From Bacteroidota bacterium (GTDB lineage Bacteria > Bacteroidota > Bacteroidia > Bacteroidales > JAGNHN01), in NCBI GenBank assembly GCA_022710185.1, contig JAKLHK010000004.1, positions 101,660 to 165,659 of the forward strand: DNA of 64,000 bases, in the 5' to 3' direction. A program made the translations under genes and the position numbers. Under the pieces are notes generated by a model. It was given only the letters and a program-made list of their open reading frames with translations. It had not been told where the DNA came from and did no database searches. This document shows, piece after piece, positions 1 through 7,412 of the stretch; within the stretch, counting starts at the first letter, position 1, and each line of letters begins with the position of its first letter.

Positions 1-43
1 TCAGGCCCATATGCCAGGGCCGGGGCCGCGCCCCGATAATTGC

Positions 44-51
44 TATTTTTG
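44..51 (+). promoter_or_regulatory. Bacteroidota -7 box for ribF
   Basis: The sequence TATTTTTG matches the Bacteroidota sigma-ABfr -7 consensus TAnnTTTG. It ends 28 nt before the ATG at 80, which supports that ATG over the upstream one at 11, because the latter would lie before the predicted transcription start. Confidence 0.6.
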
Positions 52-79
52 TCCGCTTTCGCAACAAAAGCCTGTCGGA

Positions 80-1012
80 ATGAAGGTACACCATGATCCC
101 CGTATGGTTTGTGAACGTTGCCGGCCCTATGTCACCATGGGGACCTTCGACGGGGTTCATCTGGGCCATAGGAGCATCATCGGCCGCATGGTCCGTGAGG
201 CCCATGAGGCCGGGACGGTGGCCGTGGTGGTGGTGTTCGATCCCCATCCCCGGCAGGTGCTGGAGCCCTGGGGCGCCCGCAACATCCGCCTGCTGAGTAC
301 CCTGTCCGAGAAGGAACACCTGCTGCGCCAGGCCGGTGTGGACCATTTCGTGGTGATGCCCTTCACCCCCCTGATTGCCCGCCTCGACTATGCCCGTTTT
401 GTGCAGGAGTACCTCTTCGAGCCCCTGCAGATGCAGCGTTACTATGCCGGCCACGATCATGGCTTCGGCAGGGACAGGGAAGGCGGCTTCGAGGCGTTGC
501 TGCGCCTCGGCGAGGACCTGGGGTTCGGAGTTTTCCGCATCGGCGCCACCCTGGAAGGAGGACTGGCGGTTTCTTCTTCCCGCATCCGCCGCGCCCTGGA
601 AGATGGCGATGTGCACAGCGCCGCCCAGATGCTCGGCTACCCCTACGCCCTCTCCGGCGAAGTGATCTATGGAAACCGCATCGGCCACACCATGGGGTAT
701 CCTACCGCCAATATCGCGCCTTCCAGCCCCGACAAGCTCATCCCGGCCATGGGCGTGTATGCCGTTTGGGCAACAGTGGATGCAGAGCGATTCCCGGGCA
801 TGCTCAACATCGGGATACGCCCGACCATCGACCTGAACGCCGTGACCATAGAGGTGAACCTTTTCGGTTTTGACCGGGACATATACGGCCACGACATCAC
901 GGTGGAGTTCATCGGGAGGATACGGGAAGAGCGGAAGTTCAGCGGGCTGACCGAGCTGAGGGCCCAACTCGCCCGCGACCGCGACAGCGCCCTGGCGATC
1001 CTGGGGGAATGA
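80..1012 (+). CDS. ribF: Bifunctional riboflavin kinase / FAD synthetase
   Basis: Converts riboflavin to FMN and FMN to FAD in the cytoplasm. The N-terminal FMN adenylyltransferase half shows the nucleotidyltransferase HxGH motif (GTFDGVHLGH) and, near residue 170, SSSRIRRAL, the equivalent of the family SSTxIR signature. The C-terminal riboflavin kinase half shows GYPTANI, LNIGIRPT and a DIYG segment. At 310 aa it has the usual length. The frame is open from 11, but the ATG at 80 gives the family N-terminus (MKVH...) and follows a TATTTTTG promoter box, so I chose it. Nothing looks truncated. Family identification is secure. Confidence 0.95.
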   Translation: MKVHHDPRMVCERCRPYVTMGTFDGVHLGHRSIIGRMVREAHEAGTVAVVVVFDPHPRQVLEPWGARNIRLLSTLSEKEHLLRQAGVDHFVVMPFTPLIARLDYARFVQEYLFEPLQMQRYYAGHDHGFGRDREGGFEALLRLGEDLGFGVFRIGATLEGGLAVSSSRIRRALEDGDVHSAAQMLGYPYALSGEVIYGNRIGHTMGYPTANIAPSSPDKLIPAMGVYAVWATVDAERFPGMLNIGIRPTIDLNAVTIEVNLFGFDRDIYGHDITVEFIGRIREERKFSGLTELRAQLARDRDSALAILGE

Positions 1013-1102
1013 GCCTGGCTTGATATTGAATTCGATTGGGGTGGCCAGGGTTTTCCGCGACCCACTGAGGGCTCGATCCCTGAAAACGCCAGGCCGTTCG
1101 TC

Positions 1103-1120
1103 GTCCGCCCGCGGGCGGAC
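1103..1120. repeat. 18-bp perfect palindrome
   Basis: GTCCGCCCG is followed directly by its reverse complement CGGGCGGAC, in the gap between the convergent ribF and the small membrane-protein gene. It shares the 10-bp core GCCCGCGGGC with a second palindrome at 1640-1655. It could act as a bidirectional terminator-like hairpin, but there is no T-run. Confidence 0.7.
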
Positions 1121-1123
1121 TCC

Positions 1124-1351
1124 TCACTTACCTCCCTTCCGGCTCTCCCACCAACGCATCGAAAGTCCGAAACACAGTCCTGCGACGGTCCAGATGGGGA
1201 TCCCGATATAAAATGTTTTGAGGCTGATGGCTGCATCCCCTGTGAGGGGACCGATGATAATCTCGACAAGCACAAAGGTGACCAAGCCCCAAATAAGGCC
1301 AGTCCACAGCCAGCGCACTTTGTCGACGGATGGAACATTGCGATTCTTCAT
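1124..1351 (-). CDS. Small two-helix membrane protein, unknown function
   Basis: A 75-aa protein with two hydrophobic segments of about 20 residues each (WLWTGLIWGLVTFVLVEIII and IGIPIWTVAGLCFGLSM) separated by a short loop, and a basic C-terminus (ESRKGGK). It is probably an inner-membrane hairpin protein. I do not recognise a family. An earlier in-frame ATG at 1369 would sit about 10 nt after the TACCTTTA promoter box at 1380-1387, so the start MKNRNVPS at 1351 is preferred. It is convergent with ribF. Confidence 0.6.
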   Translation of the reverse strand: MKNRNVPSVDKVRWLWTGLIWGLVTFVLVEIIIGPLTGDAAISLKTFYIGIPIWTVAGLCFGLSMRWWESRKGGK

Positions 1352-1379
1352 TATACCGGCTTCATTCAAGGAGTATGGC

Positions 1380-1387
1380 TAAAGGTA
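1380..1387 (-). promoter_or_regulatory. Bacteroidota -7 box (TACCTTTA) for small membrane protein
   Basis: Read on the minus strand this is TACCTTTA, one base off the TAnnTTTG consensus, about 29 nt upstream of the ATG at 1351. Confidence 0.45.
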
Positions 1388-1390
1388 AGA

Positions 1391-1445
1391 CGATTAGCAG
1401 ATTATTCGATTACCCGATTATTCGATTAATGATTAATCGATTGAT
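1391..1445. repeat. Octamer array (CGATTATT-like) with palindrome
   Basis: Degenerate 8-nt units in tandem: CGATTAGC, AGATTATT, CGATTACC, CGATTATT, CGATTAAT, then a 7-nt GATTAAT and CGATTGAT. Positions 1423-1439 form the 17-nt perfect palindrome CGATTAAT-G-ATTAATCG. It lies between divergently transcribed genes. Confidence 0.75.
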
Positions 1446-1461
1446 ATTGTTTTATTTGTAA

Positions 1462-1503
1462 TTCCTTGTTCCTTGTTTCTTGTTCCTTGTTCGATATTCG
1501 ATA
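1462..1503. repeat. Heptamer array TTCCTTG x4 then TTCGATA x2
   Basis: Six consecutive 7-nt units: TTCCTTG, TTCCTTG, TTTCTTG, TTCCTTG, TTCGATA, TTCGATA. The unit changes halfway but the 7-nt phase is kept. It is one of several period-7 intergenic arrays in the window and sits just upstream of the promoter of the oxidoreductase gene. Confidence 0.85.
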
Positions 1504-1539
1504 TTCGCTCCCCGTCCCCCCGCTTCACCCCCCTTTTCG

Positions 1540-1547
1540 TACATTTA
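1540..1547 (+). promoter_or_regulatory. Bacteroidota -7 box (TACATTTA)
   Basis: TACATTTA lies 26 nt before the ATG at 1574 and argues for that start rather than the upstream in-frame ATG at 1466, which would translate the heptamer array. Confidence 0.5.
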
Positions 1548-1573
1548 CCCTTGGAACGAACAACCCGCCTACT

Positions 1574-3775
1574 ATGCAGCAGCTCTCCCACCGACTGAAA
1601 GACGGAAAGATGGAAGTCGCCGAGGTAGCGATGCCTGTGCCTGCCCGCGGGCAGGTGCTGGTGCGCAACCATTTCTCGGTGATCAGCGCAGGCACCGAGG
1701 GGCGCACGGCTTCGGATGCGCGCAAGGGCTATGTGGCCAAGGCCCTCGCCCGTCAGGATGAGCTGAAGAAGGTGATCCGCCTGGCACGGCAGCAGGGATG
1801 GAAAAGCACCCTGGGCATGGTGATGCGCCGCCTGGAAGCGCCCTCTCCACTCGGATACAGCTGCGCTGGAGAGGTGATCGCTGTGGGGGAAGGCATTACA
1901 TCCCTGCGTCCCGGCGACCGGGTGGCCTGCGGGGGCAATACCGCCAACCACGCCGAGGCGGTGACCGTACCCGAACTGCTGTGCGCCAGGATTCCTGAAG
2001 GGGTATCTTCAGCCGACGCTGCCTTCACCACCCTGGGCGCCATCGCCCTGCAGGGCATACGCCAGGCCGGGATACAGGCAGGGGAAAATGTGGCCGTTAT
2101 TGGGCTGGGACTCCTCGGCCTGCTGAGCGTTCAGCTGCTGCGGGCCTCCGGGATACGGGTGATCGCCATCGATCTGCAGGAAGAACTTGCACAGAAAGCC
2201 CTGGAATGCGGGGCCGGACTTGCCCTGTCCCGCCAGGCCGAAGGACTGGAGGCTTCCATAGCGCATTTCACCGGGGGTTTGGGCGCCGATGCCGTGCTGA
2301 TCACGGCCTCCACCGACTCCAACGACCCCGTGGAACTCGCCGGGATCCTCGCCAGGCATAAAGGCCGGGTAGTGGTGGTAGGCAACGTGCCTACAGGGTT
2401 CAGCCGCAAGGAATACTACCGCAAGGAACTTGAACTGCGGATGTCGATGTCGTATGGCCCCGGCCGTTACGATCCTACCTACGAGGAGCACGGGATCGAC
2501 TATCCCGCCGGGTACGTGCGCTGGACCGAAAACCGTAATATGCAGGCCTTCCTGGACTTTGTGGCCGATGGTAAAGTGAAGCCGGGCCTTCTGGCCGGGG
2601 AACGTTTTCCCCTGGAGCAAGCCCCTGAAGCCTTCGATCGTCTGCTGGGCTCCCGCTCAACCGCCGGGGCACTGCTGATCAGTTATGATACGGAGCGCCA
2701 GCTTACCACGCGGATCCAGCGCAGCCCCCAAAGCCCACTCCCCGGCCAGCCCGGGATCTCCGTGATCGGAGCGGGCGCCTATGCCGGGAATATGATGCTC
2801 CCCATCCTCAAGTCATCCGGCAAGCTCCGCGGCATCGCCTCGGGCAAGGGCCTGAGCTCCAAGGCGGCGATGGACAAGTTCGGCTTTGCCTATGCCACCG
2901 GCGATGCCGAAGAGATCTTTACCGACAGGGAAACCCGGACGGTCTTTATCCTCACACGCCACGACAGCCATGCCAGCCTGGCCATCCGGGCGATGAATGC
3001 CCGAAAACACGCATTCGTGGAAAAGCCCCTGGCGATTACGTTGGAAGATCTGAAACAGGTTGAAACGGCCTGGAAGTCGGCCCCGGCAGGCATCCGGCTG
3101 GGGACAGGCTTCAACCGGAGGTTTGCCCCGGCAGTGGTGGATATCCTGGGGCGCCTGCCCCGGCAGCTACCCAGGGCCATCCATATCCGGGTTAACGCCG
3201 GCAAGCTGCCTCCCGGGCACTGGGCCGCCGACCCGCTCACCGGAGGAGGCCGCATTCTCGGGGAGATGTGCCATTTTATTGACCTGGCGCGCTGTATAGC
3301 CTCCAGCCCGGCCCTTGGGGTGTCGGCCGGCGGACTGCGGCAAGCCGGAGGGGAAGAGGATACGCTTAGTGCTGTGGTCACTTATGCCGACGGCAGCATG
3401 GCCTCCATCTCCTATTTCTCCAATGGAAATGTCAATATCCCCAAGGAAGAGATCGAAGTGTTCTGTGGAGGGACGGTAGCCCGCATCCACGATTTCCGGC
3501 GCTGGGAGGTGCTCAGCGGGAACGGGAAACATCATAGCGGCAGCAGCGGCAAGGCCGACAAGGGGCACCAGGCCCTGGTCGGCGCCTTCCTGAAGAGTAT
3601 TGACCAAGGCACCGAGCCGCCCATCCCGGAGGAAGAAATCTTTGAGACGATGCGGACCACCTTTGCCGTCCAGCGCGCCCTCCGTGAGGCGAGGACCGTC
3701 TTTCTGACGGAACTTCTGCAGGAGGACATCGGTACCTATACTGAAAAACCGGAGCCTGAAAGCCCGGCGCACTGA
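1574..3775 (+). CDS. Bi-domain oxidoreductase: zinc-type dehydrogenase fused to Gfo/Idh/MocA
   Basis: A 733-aa fusion. Residues about 1-370 form a medium-chain alcohol-dehydrogenase-like domain: a GroES-like part (VISAGTEG, LGYSCAGEVIAVG), then a Rossmann part with GLGLLGLLSVQLLRA. From about residue 390 a Gfo/Idh/MocA domain follows, with the NAD motif VIGAGAYAGNM and the HAFVEKPLA segment that carries the family EKP lysine. Such fusions occur in surface-polysaccharide loci of many phyla; the substrate is unknown but is presumably a sugar or sugar nucleotide. The downstream gene starts 3 nt after the stop, so the two are co-transcribed. Codons 23-27 overlap a 16-bp palindrome. Confidence 0.85.
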   Translation: MQQLSHRLKDGKMEVAEVAMPVPARGQVLVRNHFSVISAGTEGRTASDARKGYVAKALARQDELKKVIRLARQQGWKSTLGMVMRRLEAPSPLGYSCAGEVIAVGEGITSLRPGDRVACGGNTANHAEAVTVPELLCARIPEGVSSADAAFTTLGAIALQGIRQAGIQAGENVAVIGLGLLGLLSVQLLRASGIRVIAIDLQEELAQKALECGAGLALSRQAEGLEASIAHFTGGLGADAVLITASTDSNDPVELAGILARHKGRVVVVGNVPTGFSRKEYYRKELELRMSMSYGPGRYDPTYEEHGIDYPAGYVRWTENRNMQAFLDFVADGKVKPGLLAGERFPLEQAPEAFDRLLGSRSTAGALLISYDTERQLTTRIQRSPQSPLPGQPGISVIGAGAYAGNMMLPILKSSGKLRGIASGKGLSSKAAMDKFGFAYATGDAEEIFTDRETRTVFILTRHDSHASLAIRAMNARKHAFVEKPLAITLEDLKQVETAWKSAPAGIRLGTGFNRRFAPAVVDILGRLPRQLPRAIHIRVNAGKLPPGHWAADPLTGGGRILGEMCHFIDLARCIASSPALGVSAGGLRQAGGEEDTLSAVVTYADGSMASISYFSNGNVNIPKEEIEVFCGGTVARIHDFRRWEVLSGNGKHHSGSSGKADKGHQALVGAFLKSIDQGTEPPIPEEEIFETMRTTFAVQRALREARTVFLTELLQEDIGTYTEKPEPESPAH
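1640..1655. repeat. 16-bp perfect palindrome inside a coding region
   Basis: CCTGCCCG followed by CGGGCAGG, within codons 22-28 of the oxidoreductase. It shares the core GCCCGCGGGC with 1103-1120 and has the CTGCC...GGCAG arms seen at 4941, 57754 and 63411. Confidence 0.6.
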
Positions 3776-3778
3776 GGT

Positions 3779-4975
3779 ATGCAGGAGTCAGGGACAGGAC
3801 CATATCCGGACCTAATCAGCGAAGCCTCCCGCAAAGCCTGGCGCTGGGCTGTGGAGCACGATTTCAGCGGCAGTGACCCCTACGACGCCCTGCTCTCCCC
3901 CTTTCCTTTCCGTTTGTTCGGCAAATGGGGAGAGGTAGCCGCCATCCAGCTCTTCAAGCGTTCCCCGTTTAACCTGAGACCCCTTTTTGCAGTGCCCACA
4001 GGTCATAACCCCAAGGCCCTGGGGCTTTTCCTGGAAACGGCGAGCAGGCTTCAAAGAGGTGGCGACCCGGATGCGGCAATGCAGGCTTCACGCCTGTTCT
4101 CGCTGATCACTGAAAAACAAAGCCAGGGTTTCTCCGGCGCCTGCTGGGGATATCACTTTCCCTGGTCGGGGCCCGCAAAGCGCCTGCCTCCGGGCTATCC
4201 TTCCACGGTGGTGACGGCGATGGTGGGGAGAGGATTGCAGGCCTGGTATGAAGTAAGTCAGGATGATAGGGTGAAAGCAGTCCTCGCGCAGGTGCCTGCC
4301 TTCCTGATGAACGACATAGCCCATACCGACGATGCGACTGGCCTTTGCTTCTCTTACACCCCCGCCGCCCGCGACCTCTGTTACAACGCCAGCCTTTTCG
4401 CGGCGGAGACCCTGGCGCGTTGCGATGCCGTGGCCGGGGAAGAGGAATTGCGTGGGCCCGTGACCCGGGCGGTGGAGTTTGTCCTCTCCCGTCAGAAACC
4501 CGACGGCGGCTGGTTGTACAGCGAGGATCCGCAAAGTGGACGGGAACGGGTGCAGATCGACTTCCATCAGGGATTCATCCTGGATTCCCTTTTTCATATC
4601 CGTCGCTTATACCGCCTGAACGATCCTGCCCTGGATGAGGCCATGTGGAAGGGCGCTGATTTTTACCTCCGCAAGCAGTTTACGCCCGAAGGCCGCAGCC
4701 TCCGTCGCCTGCCCCGGCAGTGGCCCGCCGACATCCACGCCCAGGCGCAGGGCATAATCACCTTCAGCCTGCTGCGGGAGCTGGACCCCCGCTTCCTGCC
4801 ATTTGCAGAAACCCTTGCCCTGTGGACCATACGGAACATGATGTCGGAGGACGGCGCTTTCCACTACCAGAAATATCCCTTCTTCAGTATAAAAACACCT
4901 TTTATGCGCTGGGGGCAGGCGTGGATGGTGAATGCACTGACCTGCCTTTCGGCAGGGGAGAGATCCGATATCTGA
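3779..4975 (+). CDS. Alpha/alpha-toroid-like protein of unknown function
   Basis: A 398-aa soluble protein without signal peptide. It contains repeated helical hairpin-like stretches and a QKPDGGWLYS segment resembling the QxxDGGW motifs of terpenoid-cyclase/prenyltransferase toroids and glycan-processing (alpha/alpha)6 barrels. It is the second gene of an operon with the bi-domain oxidoreductase (3-nt gap), so a role in polysaccharide modification is likely; this is inference. The last codons (GAT ATC TGA) are part of a heptamer array, and just before them is a CTGCC...GGCAG hairpin, so the C-terminal ~12 residues appear to be built from repeat DNA. Confidence 0.65.
   Translation: MQESGTGPYPDLISEASRKAWRWAVEHDFSGSDPYDALLSPFPFRLFGKWGEVAAIQLFKRSPFNLRPLFAVPTGHNPKALGLFLETASRLQRGGDPDAAMQASRLFSLITEKQSQGFSGACWGYHFPWSGPAKRLPPGYPSTVVTAMVGRGLQAWYEVSQDDRVKAVLAQVPAFLMNDIAHTDDATGLCFSYTPAARDLCYNASLFAAETLARCDAVAGEEELRGPVTRAVEFVLSRQKPDGGWLYSEDPQSGRERVQIDFHQGFILDSLFHIRRLYRLNDPALDEAMWKGADFYLRKQFTPEGRSLRRLPRQWPADIHAQAQGIITFSLLRELDPRFLPFAETLALWTIRNMMSEDGAFHYQKYPFFSIKTPFMRWGQAWMVNALTCLSAGERSDI
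4941..4956. repeat. Hairpin CCTGCC-TTTC-GGCAGG at gene end
   Basis: A 6-bp stem with a 4-nt loop inside the last codons of the preceding gene, 10 nt before a heptamer array. The same hairpin core next to a heptamer array recurs at 57754-57985 and 63403-63445. Confidence 0.7.
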
Positions 4976-5008
4976 AATCTGATATCTGATATCTGATTGT
5001 TGATATTG
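4967..5008. repeat. Heptamer array (GATATCT, rotation of CTGATAT)
   Basis: Six 7-nt units: GATATCT, GAAATCT, GATATCT, GATATCT, GATTGTT, GATATTG. The first TGA of the array is the stop codon of the upstream gene. The same unit in the opposite orientation occurs at 58014-58046. Confidence 0.85.
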
Positions 5009-5084
5009 GAAGTACTGAAAATCATTCCCTTGCGAATAGGTGTTAATGTAATGGAAAGCATAGAGCGGGAAAGCGAACCCTGTC

Positions 5085-5207
5085 TTACACAAAGCGCCAC
5101 CAAGGTTTACAGAGATCCCCGGAGAAATTAGTCTGAAGCTGAAAATCCTTCTCCGTGCTCCTCTGTGCGTGCTCCGTGATTTTTGTGTAACACGGATGTT
5201 TTTACCG
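5085..5207. repeat. Dispersed CACGGAG/CACAGAG-type repeat
   Basis: Contains CACAAAGCGCCACCAAGG followed by a stretch which on the minus strand reads as CACGGAGCACGCACAGAGG and then AGCACGGAGAAGG. Similar degenerate sequences occur at 10780-10815 and, as the GCGTCC/CGCCAAG variety, at 53123-53217. It overlaps the 3' end of the minus-strand GT39-like gene and encodes its last ~20 residues. Confidence 0.6.
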
Positions 5208-6744
5208 CTGATTGATTCAGGTTCTCACGGATTAGCCACAGCGCTATACTTGTTACAGCAAGATACCGCAGCCACTCCACCGGATACGTCAGGCGCTCCA
5301 GGGGGTATACCACCATTGTTACCATCGCCAGGTAGATGAACCAGGACAGGCTGAGGGCAACCATCAGCGATAATATGGCATCACGATTGCCGCGGAACAC
5401 TATCAGAAAGAGTCCGTACAGCCCAGCGAGCAAGGTGAGCAAGGTCCATACCAGGCCATGATTGAAGAAGAGCAGGGCATCCAGCCAGCCCTGGAAAGTA
5501 TACCAGGCCCGGATGAAGCGGGGAGTGGAAAAGGAGTGTTCAGGAACCTGGTGAAGGTCGATTGCCAGGCGATCCAACAGGAAGCGGTTGTGCCCGGGCG
5601 CGGGATCCAGCATCCAGCGCAGGTCGGTATCGCTGAGCGCAAGATACCTTGCCTTCATCGCATCCGGGAAGTCGGGGGACCAATTGCATCGGCTGCGGAT
5701 GGCACTGAGGGTGAAACTCATCCCCCAGTAGCGGAGGAAGAGTCCGGGATGTTCGAGCATCGCATCCCTGGCCACACGGGCCAGTTCAGGAAAAACGCAG
5801 GAAAGCCGGGGCGTCGGGCATTCCCCGTCCGGCTTTTTCGATTCGAGCGTGCGCTGGATAAGCGGCCACATCTTCTCGTACTCTTCGGTATAGATGGCCA
5901 TCACCACACGGGGGTCGACCGCATGCTCAAGGCGGACAAGGCGTTCCGGCGCAAGGGATTCCTGGTATTCCCGCAGGCCTTCGTTGAGCGCATCCGGGTA
6001 ATCCGGATGGGCTTGAGCATAGGTGAGGGTCGCACCGAAGCGGTTGACCGCAGGAGTGCCCGCCATCCCGAAGCGACCGCTGAGACGGTAGTTGTAGGCG
6101 GACAACGATAGTATCAGGACCAGCACCAGGGCAGCTCCGCCGAGGAGGTGAGGTCCCGGGTACCCCTTCCTCCATTGCCAAAACCCCCATATCAGCAGCA
6201 CAGGAAGAAAGGCTATGGCGGCCGGGCGCAGCATCAGGGTGAAGGTGTACAGCGTGGCAAGGAGGAGGGCATTCCCTGCTGTCCTTTGCCGGATACCTTT
6301 CAGTAACATTGCCGTCAGGGCCATCAGCGCCGCCGAAAAAGGTGCATCGCTGAGTACGCTGGTTTCGTGGATTAGCTGCTGCCTGCTGATCAGGAACAGG
6401 GACATGGCCAGGGCAGCGAACACCACCTTCTTTCCCAGAAGATAACGCAGTTCATAAACCAGGAACACCGCCGCGCCCAGCGCCAGGAGGGAGTGCATCA
6501 GCACCACTCCCCAAAGGCCTTTCCCCAGGGCCAGGGGAAGGAGCAGCAGGAGCGGATAGCCCGGGTTGCGAAAGTCGAAGAGTGGCCACTCCCCGTTCAG
6601 CATGGCATAGGCCGCCTCCACATATCCGGTGGTGTCGCTGGTGATGCCCACCACCGGCAGGAAGGCATACCAGGGAAAGCGGGCCAGCAGGAAGGGAAGC
6701 CCTAGGATGAGGCTGCTGATCAGCAGATCGCGTTGGCGGAGCAT
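5128..6744 (-). CDS. GT39-like polytopic membrane glycosyltransferase
   Basis: A 538-aa integral membrane protein with roughly ten hydrophobic segments. After the first transmembrane segment there is a TSDTTGYVEAAYAML loop, the place where GT-C/PMT-type enzymes carry the acidic catalytic motif; a large extracytoplasmic loop (about residues 215-390) is followed by further membrane segments. It probably transfers a lipid-linked sugar to a glycan or protein at the periplasmic face. Acceptor and donor are unknown. The final ~20 residues (HKNHGARTEEHGEGF...) are encoded by a dispersed repeat and are unlikely to be ancestral. It is transcribed divergently from the gene at 6842. Confidence 0.7.
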   Translation of the reverse strand: MLRQRDLLISSLILGLPFLLARFPWYAFLPVVGITSDTTGYVEAAYAMLNGEWPLFDFRNPGYPLLLLLPLALGKGLWGVVLMHSLLALGAAVFLVYELRYLLGKKVVFAALAMSLFLISRQQLIHETSVLSDAPFSAALMALTAMLLKGIRQRTAGNALLLATLYTFTLMLRPAAIAFLPVLLIWGFWQWRKGYPGPHLLGGAALVLVLILSLSAYNYRLSGRFGMAGTPAVNRFGATLTYAQAHPDYPDALNEGLREYQESLAPERLVRLEHAVDPRVVMAIYTEEYEKMWPLIQRTLESKKPDGECPTPRLSCVFPELARVARDAMLEHPGLFLRYWGMSFTLSAIRSRCNWSPDFPDAMKARYLALSDTDLRWMLDPAPGHNRFLLDRLAIDLHQVPEHSFSTPRFIRAWYTFQGWLDALLFFNHGLVWTLLTLLAGLYGLFLIVFRGNRDAILSLMVALSLSWFIYLAMVTMVVYPLERLTYPVEWLRYLAVTSIALWLIRENLNQSAVKTSVLHKNHGARTEEHGEGFSASD

Positions 6745-6813
6745 GCCGAAATGTACGTAAATATCCGGCGGGGGTATCCCTCAGGTGCACATCTACCCTG
6801 GCCGGATATGTGC

Positions 6814-6821
6814 TATCTTTA
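6814..6821 (+). promoter_or_regulatory. Bacteroidota -7 box (TATCTTTA)
   Basis: TATCTTTA lies 20 nt upstream of the ATG at 6842, a typical spacing in this window. Confidence 0.5.
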
Positions 6822-6841
6822 CTTCATAATAGTCTACCATC

Positions 6842-7324
6842 ATGAGCGAAACACTGCAGGAAACCGGCTGCTGCCCCCGTTTCGATCCCGCCCCCTGGAC
6901 CGACCAGCTGCTGGAATGGGACAGCAAGCCTTTTGTAAAAGCCAGGGTAAGTACCCTGTTCTACATGCCCCTAAACTTTGGACGGGAGATCACACGGTTG
7001 ATGAAGGAGACGGAGGCGAACCAGGCGGCCAGTCCTGACTACATTTGTCTTTCCGATCATACCTCGCGTTGGAGCATGGACATCTATCTTGGGGTGAACA
7101 AACCCGTGCCTTCCTTAAGCAATACGGTGCTCAGCGGGAAATTCTTCAGCAGGGTATATGAGGGCCCGTTCCGTGACACCGGGAAATGGATGAAGGACTT
7201 TCAGGAAGAATGTGGGCGGCGTGGCCACACGCTGAAGAAGGCCTATATGTGGTACACCACCTGCCCCAAATGCGCCAAAGCCTATGGCAAGAACTACGTG
7301 GTGGTGATCGGAAGCCTGGCCTGA
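6842..7324 (+). CDS. Conserved cytoplasmic protein of unknown function
   Basis: A 160-aa soluble protein. It starts MSETLQETGCCPRFDP and ends with a YTTCPKCAKAYGKNYVVVI segment, so it has an N-terminal CC pair and a C-terminal CPKC pair that could bind metal or form a disulfide. It looks like a family that is widespread in bacteria and usually unnamed; I recall no established function. It has its own TATCTTTA promoter and is followed after 88 nt by the SulP gene, so it may be monocistronic or lead a short operon. Confidence 0.65.
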   Translation: MSETLQETGCCPRFDPAPWTDQLLEWDSKPFVKARVSTLFYMPLNFGREITRLMKETEANQAASPDYICLSDHTSRWSMDIYLGVNKPVPSLSNTVLSGKFFSRVYEGPFRDTGKWMKDFQEECGRRGHTLKKAYMWYTTCPKCAKAYGKNYVVVIGSLA

Positions 7325-7412
7325 GGCTCTCCCGGAAGGGGATTGCCAGGGCCTTCACCGTTTCGCCGCAATTGTTCAACTTTGCAGGGGTCCAGACAAG
7401 GATCTCTTCTTC

